DNA of 6,834 nt, taken from NCBI GenBank assembly GCA_015066165.1, contig SVOX01000087.1, positions 1-6,834 on the forward strand. Direction: 5' to 3'. Source of the stretch: Oscillospiraceae bacterium. GTDB taxonomy: Bacteria > Bacillota > Clostridia > Oscillospirales > Acutalibacteraceae. A program made the position numbers and the translations under genes. This document shows, piece by piece, positions 1-5,644 of this stretch; positions within the stretch are counted from its first letter, which is position 1, and each line of letters begins with the position of its first letter. The notes beneath the pieces are model-generated. The model did no database searches. It worked only from the letters and a program-made list of their open reading frames with translations, and had not been told where the DNA came from.

Positions 1-1262
1 ATAAAATAATCGGCAAACGGTTGTCAATTGTTGACGACACACCGGGCGTTACCCGTGACCGCATCTACGGTGACGGCGAATGGCTTGGCCGTAAAATGAT
101 GTTTGTCGATACGGGCGGTATAGAACCAAAGACCGATGATTTTATACTTAAAAGTATGCGTTCTCAAGCCCAACTTGCCATTGATACAGCATCGGTTATA
201 ATTCTTGTGACCGATTTAAAAAGCGGTGTTACTGCGGCAGATATGGACGTTGCGGCAATGCTTCAAAAAAGTGGCAAACCAATTGTGCTTTGTGTAAATA
301 AATGTGATAATATTGGTGACGTTCCGCTTGAGTTTTATGAGTTTTATAATTTGGGACTTGGTGAACCGATAGCCGTTTCTTCGGTGCACGGTCACGGTAC
401 GGGCGACTTGCTTGATGCAGTTATTGAAAATATTTCCGAAAGTGAGTTCCAAGAAGACGATGAAGATATTATAAACGTGGCTATAATCGGCAAGCCAAAT
501 GCGGGTAAATCTTCGCTTGTAAATCAAATTGCGGGTGAAGAACGTGTTATAGTTTCTAACGTTGCGGGTACTACACGTGATGCTATTGATACTAAAATCA
601 CACGCAACGGTATCAGTTATAATTTTATTGACACAGCAGGTCTTCGCCGTAAAAGCAAGGTAGAAGAAAAAATTGAAAAATACAGTGTTCTTCGTGCTAA
701 AATGGCAATAGAACGTGCCGACGTGTGCGTTATTATGATAGACGGTAAAGACGGCTTTACCGAGCAAGATTCAAAGGTTGCAGGTTTGGCGCTTGAAGAG
801 GGCAAAGCGTGTATTATAGCGGTTAATAAGTGGGACGCAGTCGAAAAAGACGGTAAAACAATGGATTCATACCGCAAGTCACTTATGAACGATTTTTCGT
901 TTATGCCTTATGCACCAATAATATTTATATCGGCAAAGACAGGTCAGCGTGTTGACCGCCTTTTTGACCTTATTAAATATGTAAACGAGCAAAACACAAT
1001 GCGTATTTCCACAGGTAAACTTAATGATATCTTGGCGGAAGCAACTGCCCGTGTGCAACCCCCTTCGGATAAGGGAAAACGTTTAAAAATTTATTATATG
1101 ACTCAAGCATCAACAAAACCGCCAACATTTGTTTGTTTTTGCAATAATGCTGAATTGTTCCATTTTTCATATCAGCGTTATTTAGAAAATCAAATCAGGT
1201 CGATTTTTGGGCTTGAGGGTACCCCTGTCAGATTTGTTATAAGAGAAAGAGGAGATAAATAA
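1..1262 (+). CDS. der: Ribosome-assembly GTPase Der (EngA), 5' end cut by window edge
   Basis: Der is an essential GTPase with two tandem G domains and a C-terminal KH-like domain; it acts in maturation of the 50S ribosomal subunit in the cytoplasm. The reading frame is open from base 3, so the TTG at 21 is an internal codon (usual context GKR-x-SIV-DDTPGVTRDR) and not the start; about 20 N-terminal residues, with the first P-loop, lie outside. Counting from the codon at 21, G domain 1 shows DTGG (30-33), NKCD (93-96) and SSVHG (120-124). G domain 2 shows a P-loop GKPNAGKS (157-164), TT (184-185), DTAG (204-207), NKWD (269-272) and SAKTG (304-308). The KH-like domain covers about 330-411. An acidic linker (EDDED, 145-149) separates the G domains. 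The expected full length, about 440 residues, matches Gram-positive Der. The stop codon overlaps the plsY start by one base (TAATG), so the two are probably translationally coupled. I see no frameshift or missing motif. Confidence 0.97.
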   Translation, partial: KIIGKRLSIVDDTPGVTRDRIYGDGEWLGRKMMFVDTGGIEPKTDDFILKSMRSQAQLAIDTASVIILVTDLKSGVTAADMDVAAMLQKSGKPIVLCVNKCDNIGDVPLEFYEFYNLGLGEPIAVSSVHGHGTGDLLDAVIENISESEFQEDDEDIINVAIIGKPNAGKSSLVNQIAGEERVIVSNVAGTTRDAIDTKITRNGISYNFIDTAGLRRKSKVEEKIEKYSVLRAKMAIERADVCVIMIDGKDGFTEQDSKVAGLALEEGKACIIAVNKWDAVEKDGKTMDSYRKSLMNDFSFMPYAPIIFISAKTGQRVDRLFDLIKYVNEQNTMRISTGKLNDILAEATARVQPPSDKGKRLKIYYMTQASTKPPTFVCFCNNAELFHFSYQRYLENQIRSIFGLEGTPVRFVIRERGDK

Positions 1263-1909
1263 TGATTATGACAGTTTTAGTTACTATTATTGCCGCTTAT
1301 TTAATAGGAAGTATAAACTTTGCGGTAATTTTTGCAAAAGCATTTATGAAGCGTGACGTTAGAGATTTGGGCAGCGGTAATGCCGGTACCACAAACGTTA
1401 TGCGAAATGCAGGTTTTTTACCCGGCGCACTTACCTTTATATTTGATGCTTTAAAGGGTTTTGTTGCCTGTTATCTTGGAAAAATTATATTTGATTATGT
1501 ATTCACCCAAACCAATTCTGATTGGGCAAAGGGCATTATTGGCGCTTTTATATGCGGTTTGGCTTGTATGTTAGGTCACGTTTTTCCACTTTTCTTTGAA
1601 TTTAAGGGTGGAAAAGGTGTGGCTACAAGCGTTGGTATTTTTGCCGTTTGTTGCCCAATTGCAATTATTATTGGTTTAACTGTATTTGCAATTTGTTTAT
1701 TTACATCTAAATACGTTTCTTTAAGTTCTGTTTTGGCGGCAATCACGGTTGTTGTTCTTTCGATTATCTTTTGTGACAAAACAGCGCTTTTGTTCCCTCA
1801 AATTGTTTTAAGTTTGGCTATGGGCGCTATTGTTGTTGGTAAACATAGCGATAATATTAAACGTCTTATAGCCGGCACAGAGTCAAAAGTCAAATTTGGA
1901 GGAAAATAA
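1262..1909 (+). CDS. plsY: Acyl-phosphate:glycerol-3-phosphate acyltransferase PlsY
   Basis: PlsY is an integral membrane enzyme that transfers the acyl group from acyl phosphate (made by PlsX) to the sn-1 position of glycerol 3-phosphate, giving lysophosphatidic acid. The 215 residues have the family's usual length and its three conserved loop motifs: DLGSGNAGTTNVMR (35-48), the KGGKG glycine-rich loop preceded by GH (105-119), and H195-xx-N198 with G205-x-E207 near the C-terminus. FDALKG (61-66) is also typical. Hydrophobic segments lie at about 4-24, 52-72, 90-112, 123-147, 153-170 and 178-193. The start ATG at 1262 overlaps the der stop and has GAGGAG at 1249-1254, seven bases upstream. 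An in-frame ATG two codons later (1268) is a possible alternative start. Its stop in turn overlaps the gpsA start, which puts the enzyme next to the gene that makes its substrate. Confidence 0.96.
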   Translation: MIMTVLVTIIAAYLIGSINFAVIFAKAFMKRDVRDLGSGNAGTTNVMRNAGFLPGALTFIFDALKGFVACYLGKIIFDYVFTQTNSDWAKGIIGAFICGLACMLGHVFPLFFEFKGGKGVATSVGIFAVCCPIAIIIGLTVFAICLFTSKYVSLSSVLAAITVVVLSIIFCDKTALLFPQIVLSLAMGAIVVGKHSDNIKRLIAGTESKVKFGGK

Positions 1910-2892
1910 TGGCTAAAATAACTGTTTTAGGTTCAGGCGGTTGGGGAATGGCTTTGGCCATTTCTGCTTTTAATAACCGCAACGACGTCACTTTGTGGTC
2001 GCCTTTCCAACAAGAAGTTGATATGCTTTTGGAAAAAAGAACCAACGAAAAATTACTTCGCGGAGTTGTTTTGCCAAACGAAATAAATATCACTACCGAT
2101 ATGTCGGTGGTGAAAGGGGATAATATCACCATTATAGCAACCCCTTCAACTGCGGTTAGAAGTGTTGCTCGTGATTTGGCAAAGTATAAAAATGAAGGTA
2201 TTGTTGTAAACGTTTCAAAGGGATTTGAGGCATCAACTCTTAAATTTTTATCAGAAGTTATATCTGAAGAATTGCCAAATGCCACAGTAGTTGCACTTTC
2301 GGGACCGTCCCACGCTGAAGAAGTTGCACGAAATATCCCCACTTCAATTGTTGCTACTTCGAGTTCGCTTATTTCGGCGCAAGTGGTACAGGATATTATG
2401 TCAAGTGAAACTTTACGTGTTTATACTTCTACTGATATTACGGGTGTTGAACTTGGCGGCGCATTAAAAAACGTTATTGCCATTGCTGCCGGTTTTTGTG
2501 ACGGTTTAGGTCTTGGCGATAATACAAAAGCGGCGCTTATAACCCGTGGCCTTGCCGAAATGACACGTTTGGGTGTTAGTATGGGCGCTAAAGAATATAC
2601 ATTTTCGGGGCTTACAGGCATTGGCGACCTTGTTGTTACATGTACTTCAAGACACAGCCGTAACAACCGCTTTGGTAACAAGGTGGGGAGCGGTATAAGT
2701 GTAAAAAATGCTTTGGCAGAAGTAGGTACGGTTGAAGGTTACTACGCTGCCGAAATTGCTTACAAGTTAAGCCAAAAATATAGTGTTGAACTGCCGATTA
2801 TTCGTGAATGTTACGCTGTTTTATATGAAGATAAACCGGTAAATCAGTCGGTAAAAAATCTTATGAACAGGCCTTCACGAAGTGAACATTAA
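1909..2892 (+). CDS. gpsA: NAD(P)-dependent glycerol-3-phosphate dehydrogenase GpsA
   Basis: GpsA reduces dihydroxyacetone phosphate to sn-glycerol 3-phosphate in the cytoplasm, supplying the backbone that PlsY acylates. The 327 residues match the family length. The N-terminal Rossmann domain starts with the dinucleotide loop GSGGWGMALA (8-17) and carries SKGFE (103-107) and SGPSHAEE (131-138). The helical C-terminal domain carries the probable catalytic lysine K187 in GALKN, D240 in GIGD, the substrate-binding RNNRFG (251-256) and the VEG motif (275-277). In the glycine loop, GSGGWG replaces the commoner GAGSWG, a mild variant. The ATG at 1909 overlaps the plsY stop by one base; GGAGG at 1898-1902 sits six bases upstream. 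No hairpin follows the stop codon, so read-through into rpmB is possible. Confidence 0.97.
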   Translation: MAKITVLGSGGWGMALAISAFNNRNDVTLWSPFQQEVDMLLEKRTNEKLLRGVVLPNEINITTDMSVVKGDNITIIATPSTAVRSVARDLAKYKNEGIVVNVSKGFEASTLKFLSEVISEELPNATVVALSGPSHAEEVARNIPTSIVATSSSLISAQVVQDIMSSETLRVYTSTDITGVELGGALKNVIAIAAGFCDGLGLGDNTKAALITRGLAEMTRLGVSMGAKEYTFSGLTGIGDLVVTCTSRHSRNNRFGNKVGSGISVKNALAEVGTVEGYYAAEIAYKLSQKYSVELPIIRECYAVLYEDKPVNQSVKNLMNRPSRSEH

Positions 2893-2910
2893 AAAAATAT
2901 AAAAAAACAC

Positions 2911-2939
2911 TTGATTTTTGAGTTTATTTGTGATATTAT
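2911..2939 (+). promoter_or_regulatory. Probable extended -10 promoter of rpmB
   Basis: A -35 element TTGATT (2911-2916) and a -10 element TATTAT (2934-2939) are 17 bases apart. TG at 2931-2932 stands one base before the -10, the extended -10 arrangement. Each hexamer has one or two mismatches to the sigma-A consensus. Transcription would start near 2946 and give a leader of about 50 bases for rpmB, so the ribosomal protein gene can be transcribed separately from der-plsY-gpsA. Confidence 0.7.
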
Positions 2940-2954
2940 ATATCTTGCTATGCG

Positions 2955-2974
2955 GTCAGTGAAAGATTGCTGAC
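2955..2974 (+). other. Small stem-loop in the rpmB leader
   Basis: GTCAG (2955-2959) can pair with CTGAC (2970-2974), plus a T-G wobble inside, around an 8-10 base loop. It lies between the predicted transcription start and the Shine-Dalgarno site. A stem this short can arise by chance; a regulatory role is only a possibility, and I do not recognise a known ribosomal-protein leader here. Confidence 0.3.
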
Positions 2975-2981
2975 AAAAAAG

Positions 2982-2990
2982 AAGGAGGTG
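2982..2990 (+). promoter_or_regulatory. Shine-Dalgarno site that fixes the rpmB start
   Basis: AAGGAGGTG is a near-perfect anti-16S match ending six bases before the ATG at 2997. It rules out the in-frame TTG at 2967, which has no such site and would add ten residues absent from L28 proteins. Confidence 0.9.
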
Positions 2991-2996
2991 CAGACC

Positions 2997-3185
2997 ATGG
3001 CTAAATGTGATATCTGCAGTAAAGAAATTGCTTTCGGTATTAAGGTTTCTCACTCACACAGACGTTCTAACAGAACTTGGAAGCCCAACGTAAAGAAGGT
3101 TAAAGCAATCGTTAACGGCGCTCCTCGTCGTATCAATGTTTGCACCCGTTGCTTACGTTCAGGAAAGGTTACCAGAGCCGTATAA
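2997..3185 (+). CDS. rpmB: 50S ribosomal protein L28 (zinc-binding, C+ form)
   Basis: L28 (bL28) is a small basic protein of the large ribosomal subunit. From the ATG at 2997 the product is 62 residues, the usual length in Gram-positive bacteria. It begins MAKCDIC, carries the conserved SHSHRRSNRTWKPN block (18-31), and ends with CTRCLRSGKV. Two cysteine pairs, C4/C7 and C49/C52, form a complete zinc-ribbon set, so this is the C+ type; many bacteria also carry a cysteine-free paralogue used under zinc shortage, none of which is visible here. The gene stands as its own unit, with a promoter at 2911-2939 and a terminator 17 bases after the stop codon. Confidence 0.97.
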   Translation: MAKCDICSKEIAFGIKVSHSHRRSNRTWKPNVKKVKAIVNGAPRRINVCTRCLRSGKVTRAV

Positions 3186-3202
3186 TATTTCTTACAAACA
3201 AA

Positions 3203-3228
3203 CCCTGAGCAATGCTCAGGGATTTTTT
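3203..3228 (+). terminator. Intrinsic terminator of rpmB
   Basis: CCCTGAGC (3203-3210) and GCTCAGGG (3214-3221) form an 8 bp stem with an AAT loop (or 7 bp with a five-base loop), followed by A and six Ts (3223-3228). This is a strong rho-independent terminator and ends the rpmB transcript. Confidence 0.93.
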
Positions 3229-3252
3229 GTATAGACAGAAAGTTGAAGTTAA

Positions 3253-3906
3253 ATGATTAAAGCAGTAATTTTTGATTTAGACGGAACGCTCGTTGACTCT
3301 TTGTCAGATTTGTGCGACAGTACAAATTTTGCTTTGAGAAAACACGGGTTTAAAGAACATGAAAAAGAAGAATTCAATTATTTTGTTGGTGACGGTGTGC
3401 CAAAACTTATTGAACGTGCAATAGGTGAAAAAGATTATACAAAAGAAATAGGCGAAACGGTGTATAACGAGTTTATGTCGCATTACCGTGAACATTTTTT
3501 AGATAAAACTGCACCTTATGAAAATATCGAAAAATGCGTTGATGATTTGTTTGGTGCCAAAATTAAACTTGCTGTTGTTTCTAATAAAGTTGATGAAATG
3601 ACAAAGAAAATTGCTAAAAAGTATTTTGACGGCAAGTTTTTGCAAGTAATTGGCAAGCGTGAAGATTTTCCCCTAAAACCCAACCCTGCATCCACTTTGG
3701 ATATAATTGAAAAACTTGGTGTTAAACCGAGCGAATGCGCCTTTGTGGGAGATTCGGGTATGGATATGCTAACAGCCAAAAATGCGGGTTGCGTGGCGGT
3801 TGGTGTGCTTTGGGGATTTAGACAACGTGAAGAACTTTTAAAAAACGGTGCAGATTATTTGCTCGATAATCCAAGCGAAATTGCCCCGCTTGTTTTAAAA
3901 CTTTAA
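3253..3906 (+). CDS. gph: HAD-superfamily phosphatase, Gph (phosphoglycolate phosphatase)-like
   Basis: A 217-residue soluble HAD hydrolase with a helical C1 cap. All four HAD motifs are visible: FDLDGTLVDS (7-16) with nucleophile D8 and acid/base D10; VVSNK (108-112) with S110; K142 in LKPNP; and GDSGMDM (166-172) with the Mg-binding pair D167 and D171. The cap, roughly residues 16-80, contains VGDGVPKLIERAI, close to the Gph-type VGNGxPxLVERAL signature. Gph removes phosphate from 2-phosphoglycolate, but members of this family are promiscuous, and pyrophosphatase or other sugar-phosphate activity is equally possible. The ATG at 3253 has only a weak ribosome site (GAAG at 3245-3248). It starts 24 bases after the rpmB terminator with no clear promoter between, so it may depend on read-through. 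Confidence 0.85.
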   Translation: MIKAVIFDLDGTLVDSLSDLCDSTNFALRKHGFKEHEKEEFNYFVGDGVPKLIERAIGEKDYTKEIGETVYNEFMSHYREHFLDKTAPYENIEKCVDDLFGAKIKLAVVSNKVDEMTKKIAKKYFDGKFLQVIGKREDFPLKPNPASTLDIIEKLGVKPSECAFVGDSGMDMLTAKNAGCVAVGVLWGFRQREELLKNGADYLLDNPSEIAPLVLKL

Positions 3907-3910
3907 AATA

Positions 3911-3927
3911 AAAGTTGAAAAAACTTT
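3911..3927 (+). other. A/T-rich hairpin after the HAD gene
   Basis: AAAGTT (3911-3916) and AACTTT (3922-3927) form a 6 bp stem with a GAAAA loop, followed by TTTA. With one bulged T the pairing extends outward (AATA against TATT). It could be a weak terminator for the HAD gene, but it has only two G/C positions and overlaps the candidate promoter of the next gene, so I rate it low. Confidence 0.3.
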
Positions 3928-3943
3928 TTATTAAGTGTATATT
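3915..3943 (+). promoter_or_regulatory. Candidate promoter of the dCMP deaminase gene
   Basis: TTGAAA (3915-3920) and TATATT (3938-3943) are separated by exactly 17 bases, giving two good matches to the sigma-A hexamers. The predicted start, near 3950, would leave a leader of only about 14 bases, just enough for the ribosome-binding site. AT-rich spacers often yield chance matches, hence moderate confidence. Confidence 0.5.
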
Positions 3944-3950
3944 TATATTA

Positions 3951-3957
3951 AGAGGTG
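3951..3957 (+). promoter_or_regulatory. Shine-Dalgarno site that fixes the dCMP deaminase start
   Basis: AGAGGTG lies six bases before the ATG at 3964. The in-frame GTG at 3955 is part of this ribosome site, so it cannot be the start; the product begins MKRDDY, as in ComEB homologues. Confidence 0.8.
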
Positions 3958-3963
3958 ACTGTA

Positions 3964-4443
3964 ATGAAAAGAGATGATTATTTAACCTGGGACGAATATT
4001 TTATGGGTATTGCCATGCTTTCGGCTTTAAGAAGTAAAGACCCTTCAACCCAAGTTGGCGCTTGTATTGTAAATGACGATAAGCGTATTTTGTCTATGGG
4101 TTATAACGGTATGCCACGTTGCTGCAGTGATGATGAATATCCTTGGGAGCGAGAGGGTAATCCGCTTGATTCAAAATATCTTTATGTTTGCCATGCCGAA
4201 TTTAATGCAATTTTAAATTGTGAACGTGGCAACGTTCGTGGTTGCACCTGTTACGTTACACTTTTCCCGTGTAACGAATGTGCAAAAGCAATTATACAGT
4301 CGGGTATAAAAGAAGTGGTTTATAAGGAAGATAAATATGCTTCGAGTGATTCGGTAATAGCGGCAAAGCGTATGTTTGATACTGCAGGTGTAAAATACCG
4401 CCTTTACGAGCCGACACAAAAAGAAAAGACATTAATATTTTAG
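3964..4443 (+). CDS. comEB: Deoxycytidylate (dCMP) deaminase, ComEB type
   Basis: This zinc enzyme deaminates dCMP to dUMP, the substrate of thymidylate synthase, and so feeds dTTP synthesis. The product is 159 residues, somewhat shorter than B. subtilis ComEB (about 189). It opens with WDEYFMGIAMLSALRSKDPSTQ, typical of ComEB. The zinc site is complete: H77-A-E79, with E79 the likely proton shuttle, and P102-C103-x-x-C106. The insertion before the HAE motif, containing GYNGMPRCCSDDEYPWE (46-62), is characteristic of dCMP deaminases as opposed to tRNA-adenosine or cytidine deaminases. The ComE name comes from its position in a competence operon in Bacillus; there is no competence gene next to it here, so no role in DNA uptake is implied. 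It ends with TAG and is convergent with ddh. Confidence 0.93.
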   Translation: MKRDDYLTWDEYFMGIAMLSALRSKDPSTQVGACIVNDDKRILSMGYNGMPRCCSDDEYPWEREGNPLDSKYLYVCHAEFNAILNCERGNVRGCTCYVTLFPCNECAKAIIQSGIKEVVYKEDKYASSDSVIAAKRMFDTAGVKYRLYEPTQKEKTLIF

Positions 4444-4446
4444 CGA

Positions 4447-4503
4447 GTTTGTGCAACAAACATATAGAATTTGCAAACAAATATATCGAGTTGCGTGAAA
4501 CTC
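4447..4503. repeat. Array of three short hairpins between comEB and the terminator
   Basis: Three small inverted repeats follow one another. GTTTGT/ACAAAC (4447-4461) has a 3-base loop, ATTTG/CAAAT (4469-4482) a 4-base loop, and GAGTT/AACTC (4488-4503) a 6-base loop. Their starts are 22 and 19 bases apart. The spacers resemble each other: CATATAGA, ATATATCGA and ACATACCGA, the last leading into the palindrome at 4514. Units 1 and 2 also align directly (TGCAACAAACATATAGA against TGCAAACAAATATATCGA). This looks like a short, degenerate intergenic repeat whose stems differ while the linkers are kept. Function unknown. Confidence 0.55.
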
Positions 4504-4513
4504 AACATACCGA

Positions 4514-4549
4514 AAAAGGATACAATCGAAATTTCGATTGTATCCTTTT
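4514..4549. terminator. Bidirectional terminator: perfect 18+18 bp palindrome between comEB and ddh
   Basis: Bases 4514-4531 and 4532-4549 are exact reverse complements with no spacer (AAAAGGATACAATCGAAA and its complement). As RNA this is a stem of about 16 bp with a four-base AATT-like loop. On the plus strand it runs into TTTTGGTTTTT; on the minus strand it runs into TTTTTCGG. It lies five bases past the ddh stop and 70 bases past the comEB stop, the place expected for a shared terminator of convergent genes. Confidence 0.88.
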
Positions 4550-4554
4550 GGTTT

Positions 4555-5535
4555 TTAGAGTAATTGTTTTCTTAATTCTTCTGGGGTTTGTGCCGATAAT
4601 AAAGCGGGTGGAATATCAAATACAGTTTTGCAACCCTTTTCACCCTTTTGATTTAAGCGATAAGCCGCTCTGGCGTACGCTATAAGAACGCTTGAAGTAA
4701 ATTCGGGGTTAGAGTCGAGTTTTAAATTATATTCGATTATAGCGTTGTTTTGGTTATCCCAGCCGGTCTTTCCGCTTCTTATCACTGTGCCGCCGTGGGG
4801 AAGACCTTGGTGGTCACGTTTCATTTCTTCCATTGTGATAAAGTGAACGGTTGTATCGTAATCGGCGAAGTAGTTAGGCATTGTTACAATTTGCTTTTCA
4901 ATGTAGTTTTTATCTGCACCGTCTTCTACTACCACAAAGCACTCTCTTGTGTGTTTTTGTCTTGTTGTAAATTCGGGTGTTTCACCGTTTTTAACCGCAT
5001 TTACAGCCGATTCTACAGGTATTGTGTACTGACGGGCATCAACAACGCCGTCAATTCTTCTTATGGCGTCAGAATGGCCTTGGCTAACGCCTTTTCCCCA
5101 AAAAGTATAATCGTTACCGTTTGGCAAAATTGCGTTGCCGTAAAGACGTGCAAGTGAGAACATACCTGGGTCCCAACCAACCGATATTATACCAATTTTA
5201 CCGCTGTTTTGAGCGTTTTTGTCAACGTTTTCAAAATGTTCGGGAATTTTTGCGTGGGTGTCAAAACTGTCAATAACGTTAAAGTATTTAACATATTCGG
5301 GTGTTTGAACAGGCAGGTCTGTCGCACTACCGCCACAAATCACCAAAACATCAATTTGGTCTTTATAGTTTAACATATCGTCAATGTGTAAAACTTTTGC
5401 GTTTTCAGTTTGTATTTTAACGGTTTCGGGATTTCGGCGGGTAAATACGGCAAAAAGTTCCATATCGCTGTTTTGCTTTATGGCGGCTTCAACACCGCGG
5501 CCTAAATTTCCGTAGCCAAGAATTGCTATTTTCAT
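4555..5535 (-). CDS. ddh: meso-Diaminopimelate D-dehydrogenase
   Basis: Ddh converts L-tetrahydrodipicolinate, ammonia and NADPH directly into meso-diaminopimelate (reversibly), a one-step branch of the lysine and peptidoglycan-precursor pathway that replaces the acetylase, succinylase or DapL routes. The 326 residues match the family (about 320). The N-terminal Rossmann domain begins with GYGNLG (7-12). Further conserved blocks are CGGSATDLPVQ (67-77), SFDTHAKIP (90-98), SVGWDPGMFSLAR (118-130), WGKGVSQGHSDAIRRIDGV (146-164) and PHGG (246-249), which together form the cofactor and substrate sites. The ATG at 5535 has GAGGAG at 5545-5550, nine bases upstream. The gene appears monocistronic, with a consensus promoter and its own terminator. 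It implies a meso-DAP-type metabolism, which fits clostridial cell walls. The closest alternative, another DAP/lysine-type oxidoreductase, fits less well. Confidence 0.95.
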   Translation of the reverse strand: MKIAILGYGNLGRGVEAAIKQNSDMELFAVFTRRNPETVKIQTENAKVLHIDDMLNYKDQIDVLVICGGSATDLPVQTPEYVKYFNVIDSFDTHAKIPEHFENVDKNAQNSGKIGIISVGWDPGMFSLARLYGNAILPNGNDYTFWGKGVSQGHSDAIRRIDGVVDARQYTIPVESAVNAVKNGETPEFTTRQKHTRECFVVVEDGADKNYIEKQIVTMPNYFADYDTTVHFITMEEMKRDHQGLPHGGTVIRSGKTGWDNQNNAIIEYNLKLDSNPEFTSSVLIAYARAAYRLNQKGEKGCKTVFDIPPALLSAQTPEELRKQLL

Positions 5536-5567
5536 TTGAAGTTACTCCTCTATTTATTCTTTATAAA

Positions 5568-5596
5568 ATTATATTACACCATTTTATTATTGTCAA
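5568..5596 (-). promoter_or_regulatory. Perfect consensus sigma-A promoter of ddh
   Basis: Read on the minus strand, TTGACA (5596 to 5591) and TATAAT (5573 to 5568) are separated by exactly 17 bases; both hexamers match the consensus at all positions. The start would be near 5561, giving a leader of about 26 bases with the GAGGAG site. No operator or riboswitch is apparent, so strong constitutive expression is likely. Confidence 0.9.
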
Positions 5597-5603
5597 TATT
5601 TTA

Positions 5604-5644
5604 GATAAAAAACTACAAACCCAACTTAATCAGGTTTGTAGTTT
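5604..5644 (-). terminator. Terminator of the ABC transporter operon, overlapping the ATPase stop
   Basis: AAACTACAAACC and GGTTTGTAGTTT (5610-5621 and 5633-5644) form a perfect 12 bp stem with an 11-base loop. On the minus strand the stem is followed by TTTAT, so the run of Ts is six long when the stem end is included. The 5' arm encodes the last codons of the ATPase (KLQT), and the TGA stop (5632-5630) sits in the loop. The hairpin ends about 14 bases before the ddh -35 element, so it isolates ddh from the operon upstream. Confidence 0.85.

Noticed and set aside
216..767. 183-codon minus-strand reading frame opposite der
   Set aside because: It lies wholly opposite the conserved G domains of der, and its product (rich in N, T, C, F) resembles no protein family; it is a codon-bias shadow.
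1890..2342. 150-codon minus-strand frame opposite gpsA
   Set aside because: It is opposite the well-conserved Rossmann domain of gpsA, without a ribosome site or a recognisable product.
2967..2996. Upstream TTG start for rpmB
   Set aside because: The strong AAGGAGGTG site is downstream of it, and the added ten residues are not part of L28.
3181..3186. Perfect TATAAT over the rpmB stop codon
   Set aside because: There is no -35 match at 16-18 bases upstream (TTCAGG region), and any transcript would run straight into the terminator at 3203.
3955..3963. GTG start for the dCMP deaminase
   Set aside because: The GTG is part of the ribosome-binding site of the ATG at 3964, where family members begin.
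4444..4549. Possible CRISPR array between comEB and ddh
   Set aside because: The units are 19-26 bases with variable stems and no constant repeat or unique spacers; no cas genes are nearby.
4750..5157. 135-codon plus-strand frame opposite ddh
   Set aside because: It is fully antisense to conserved ddh sequence, with no start signal and a composition typical of a shadow frame.
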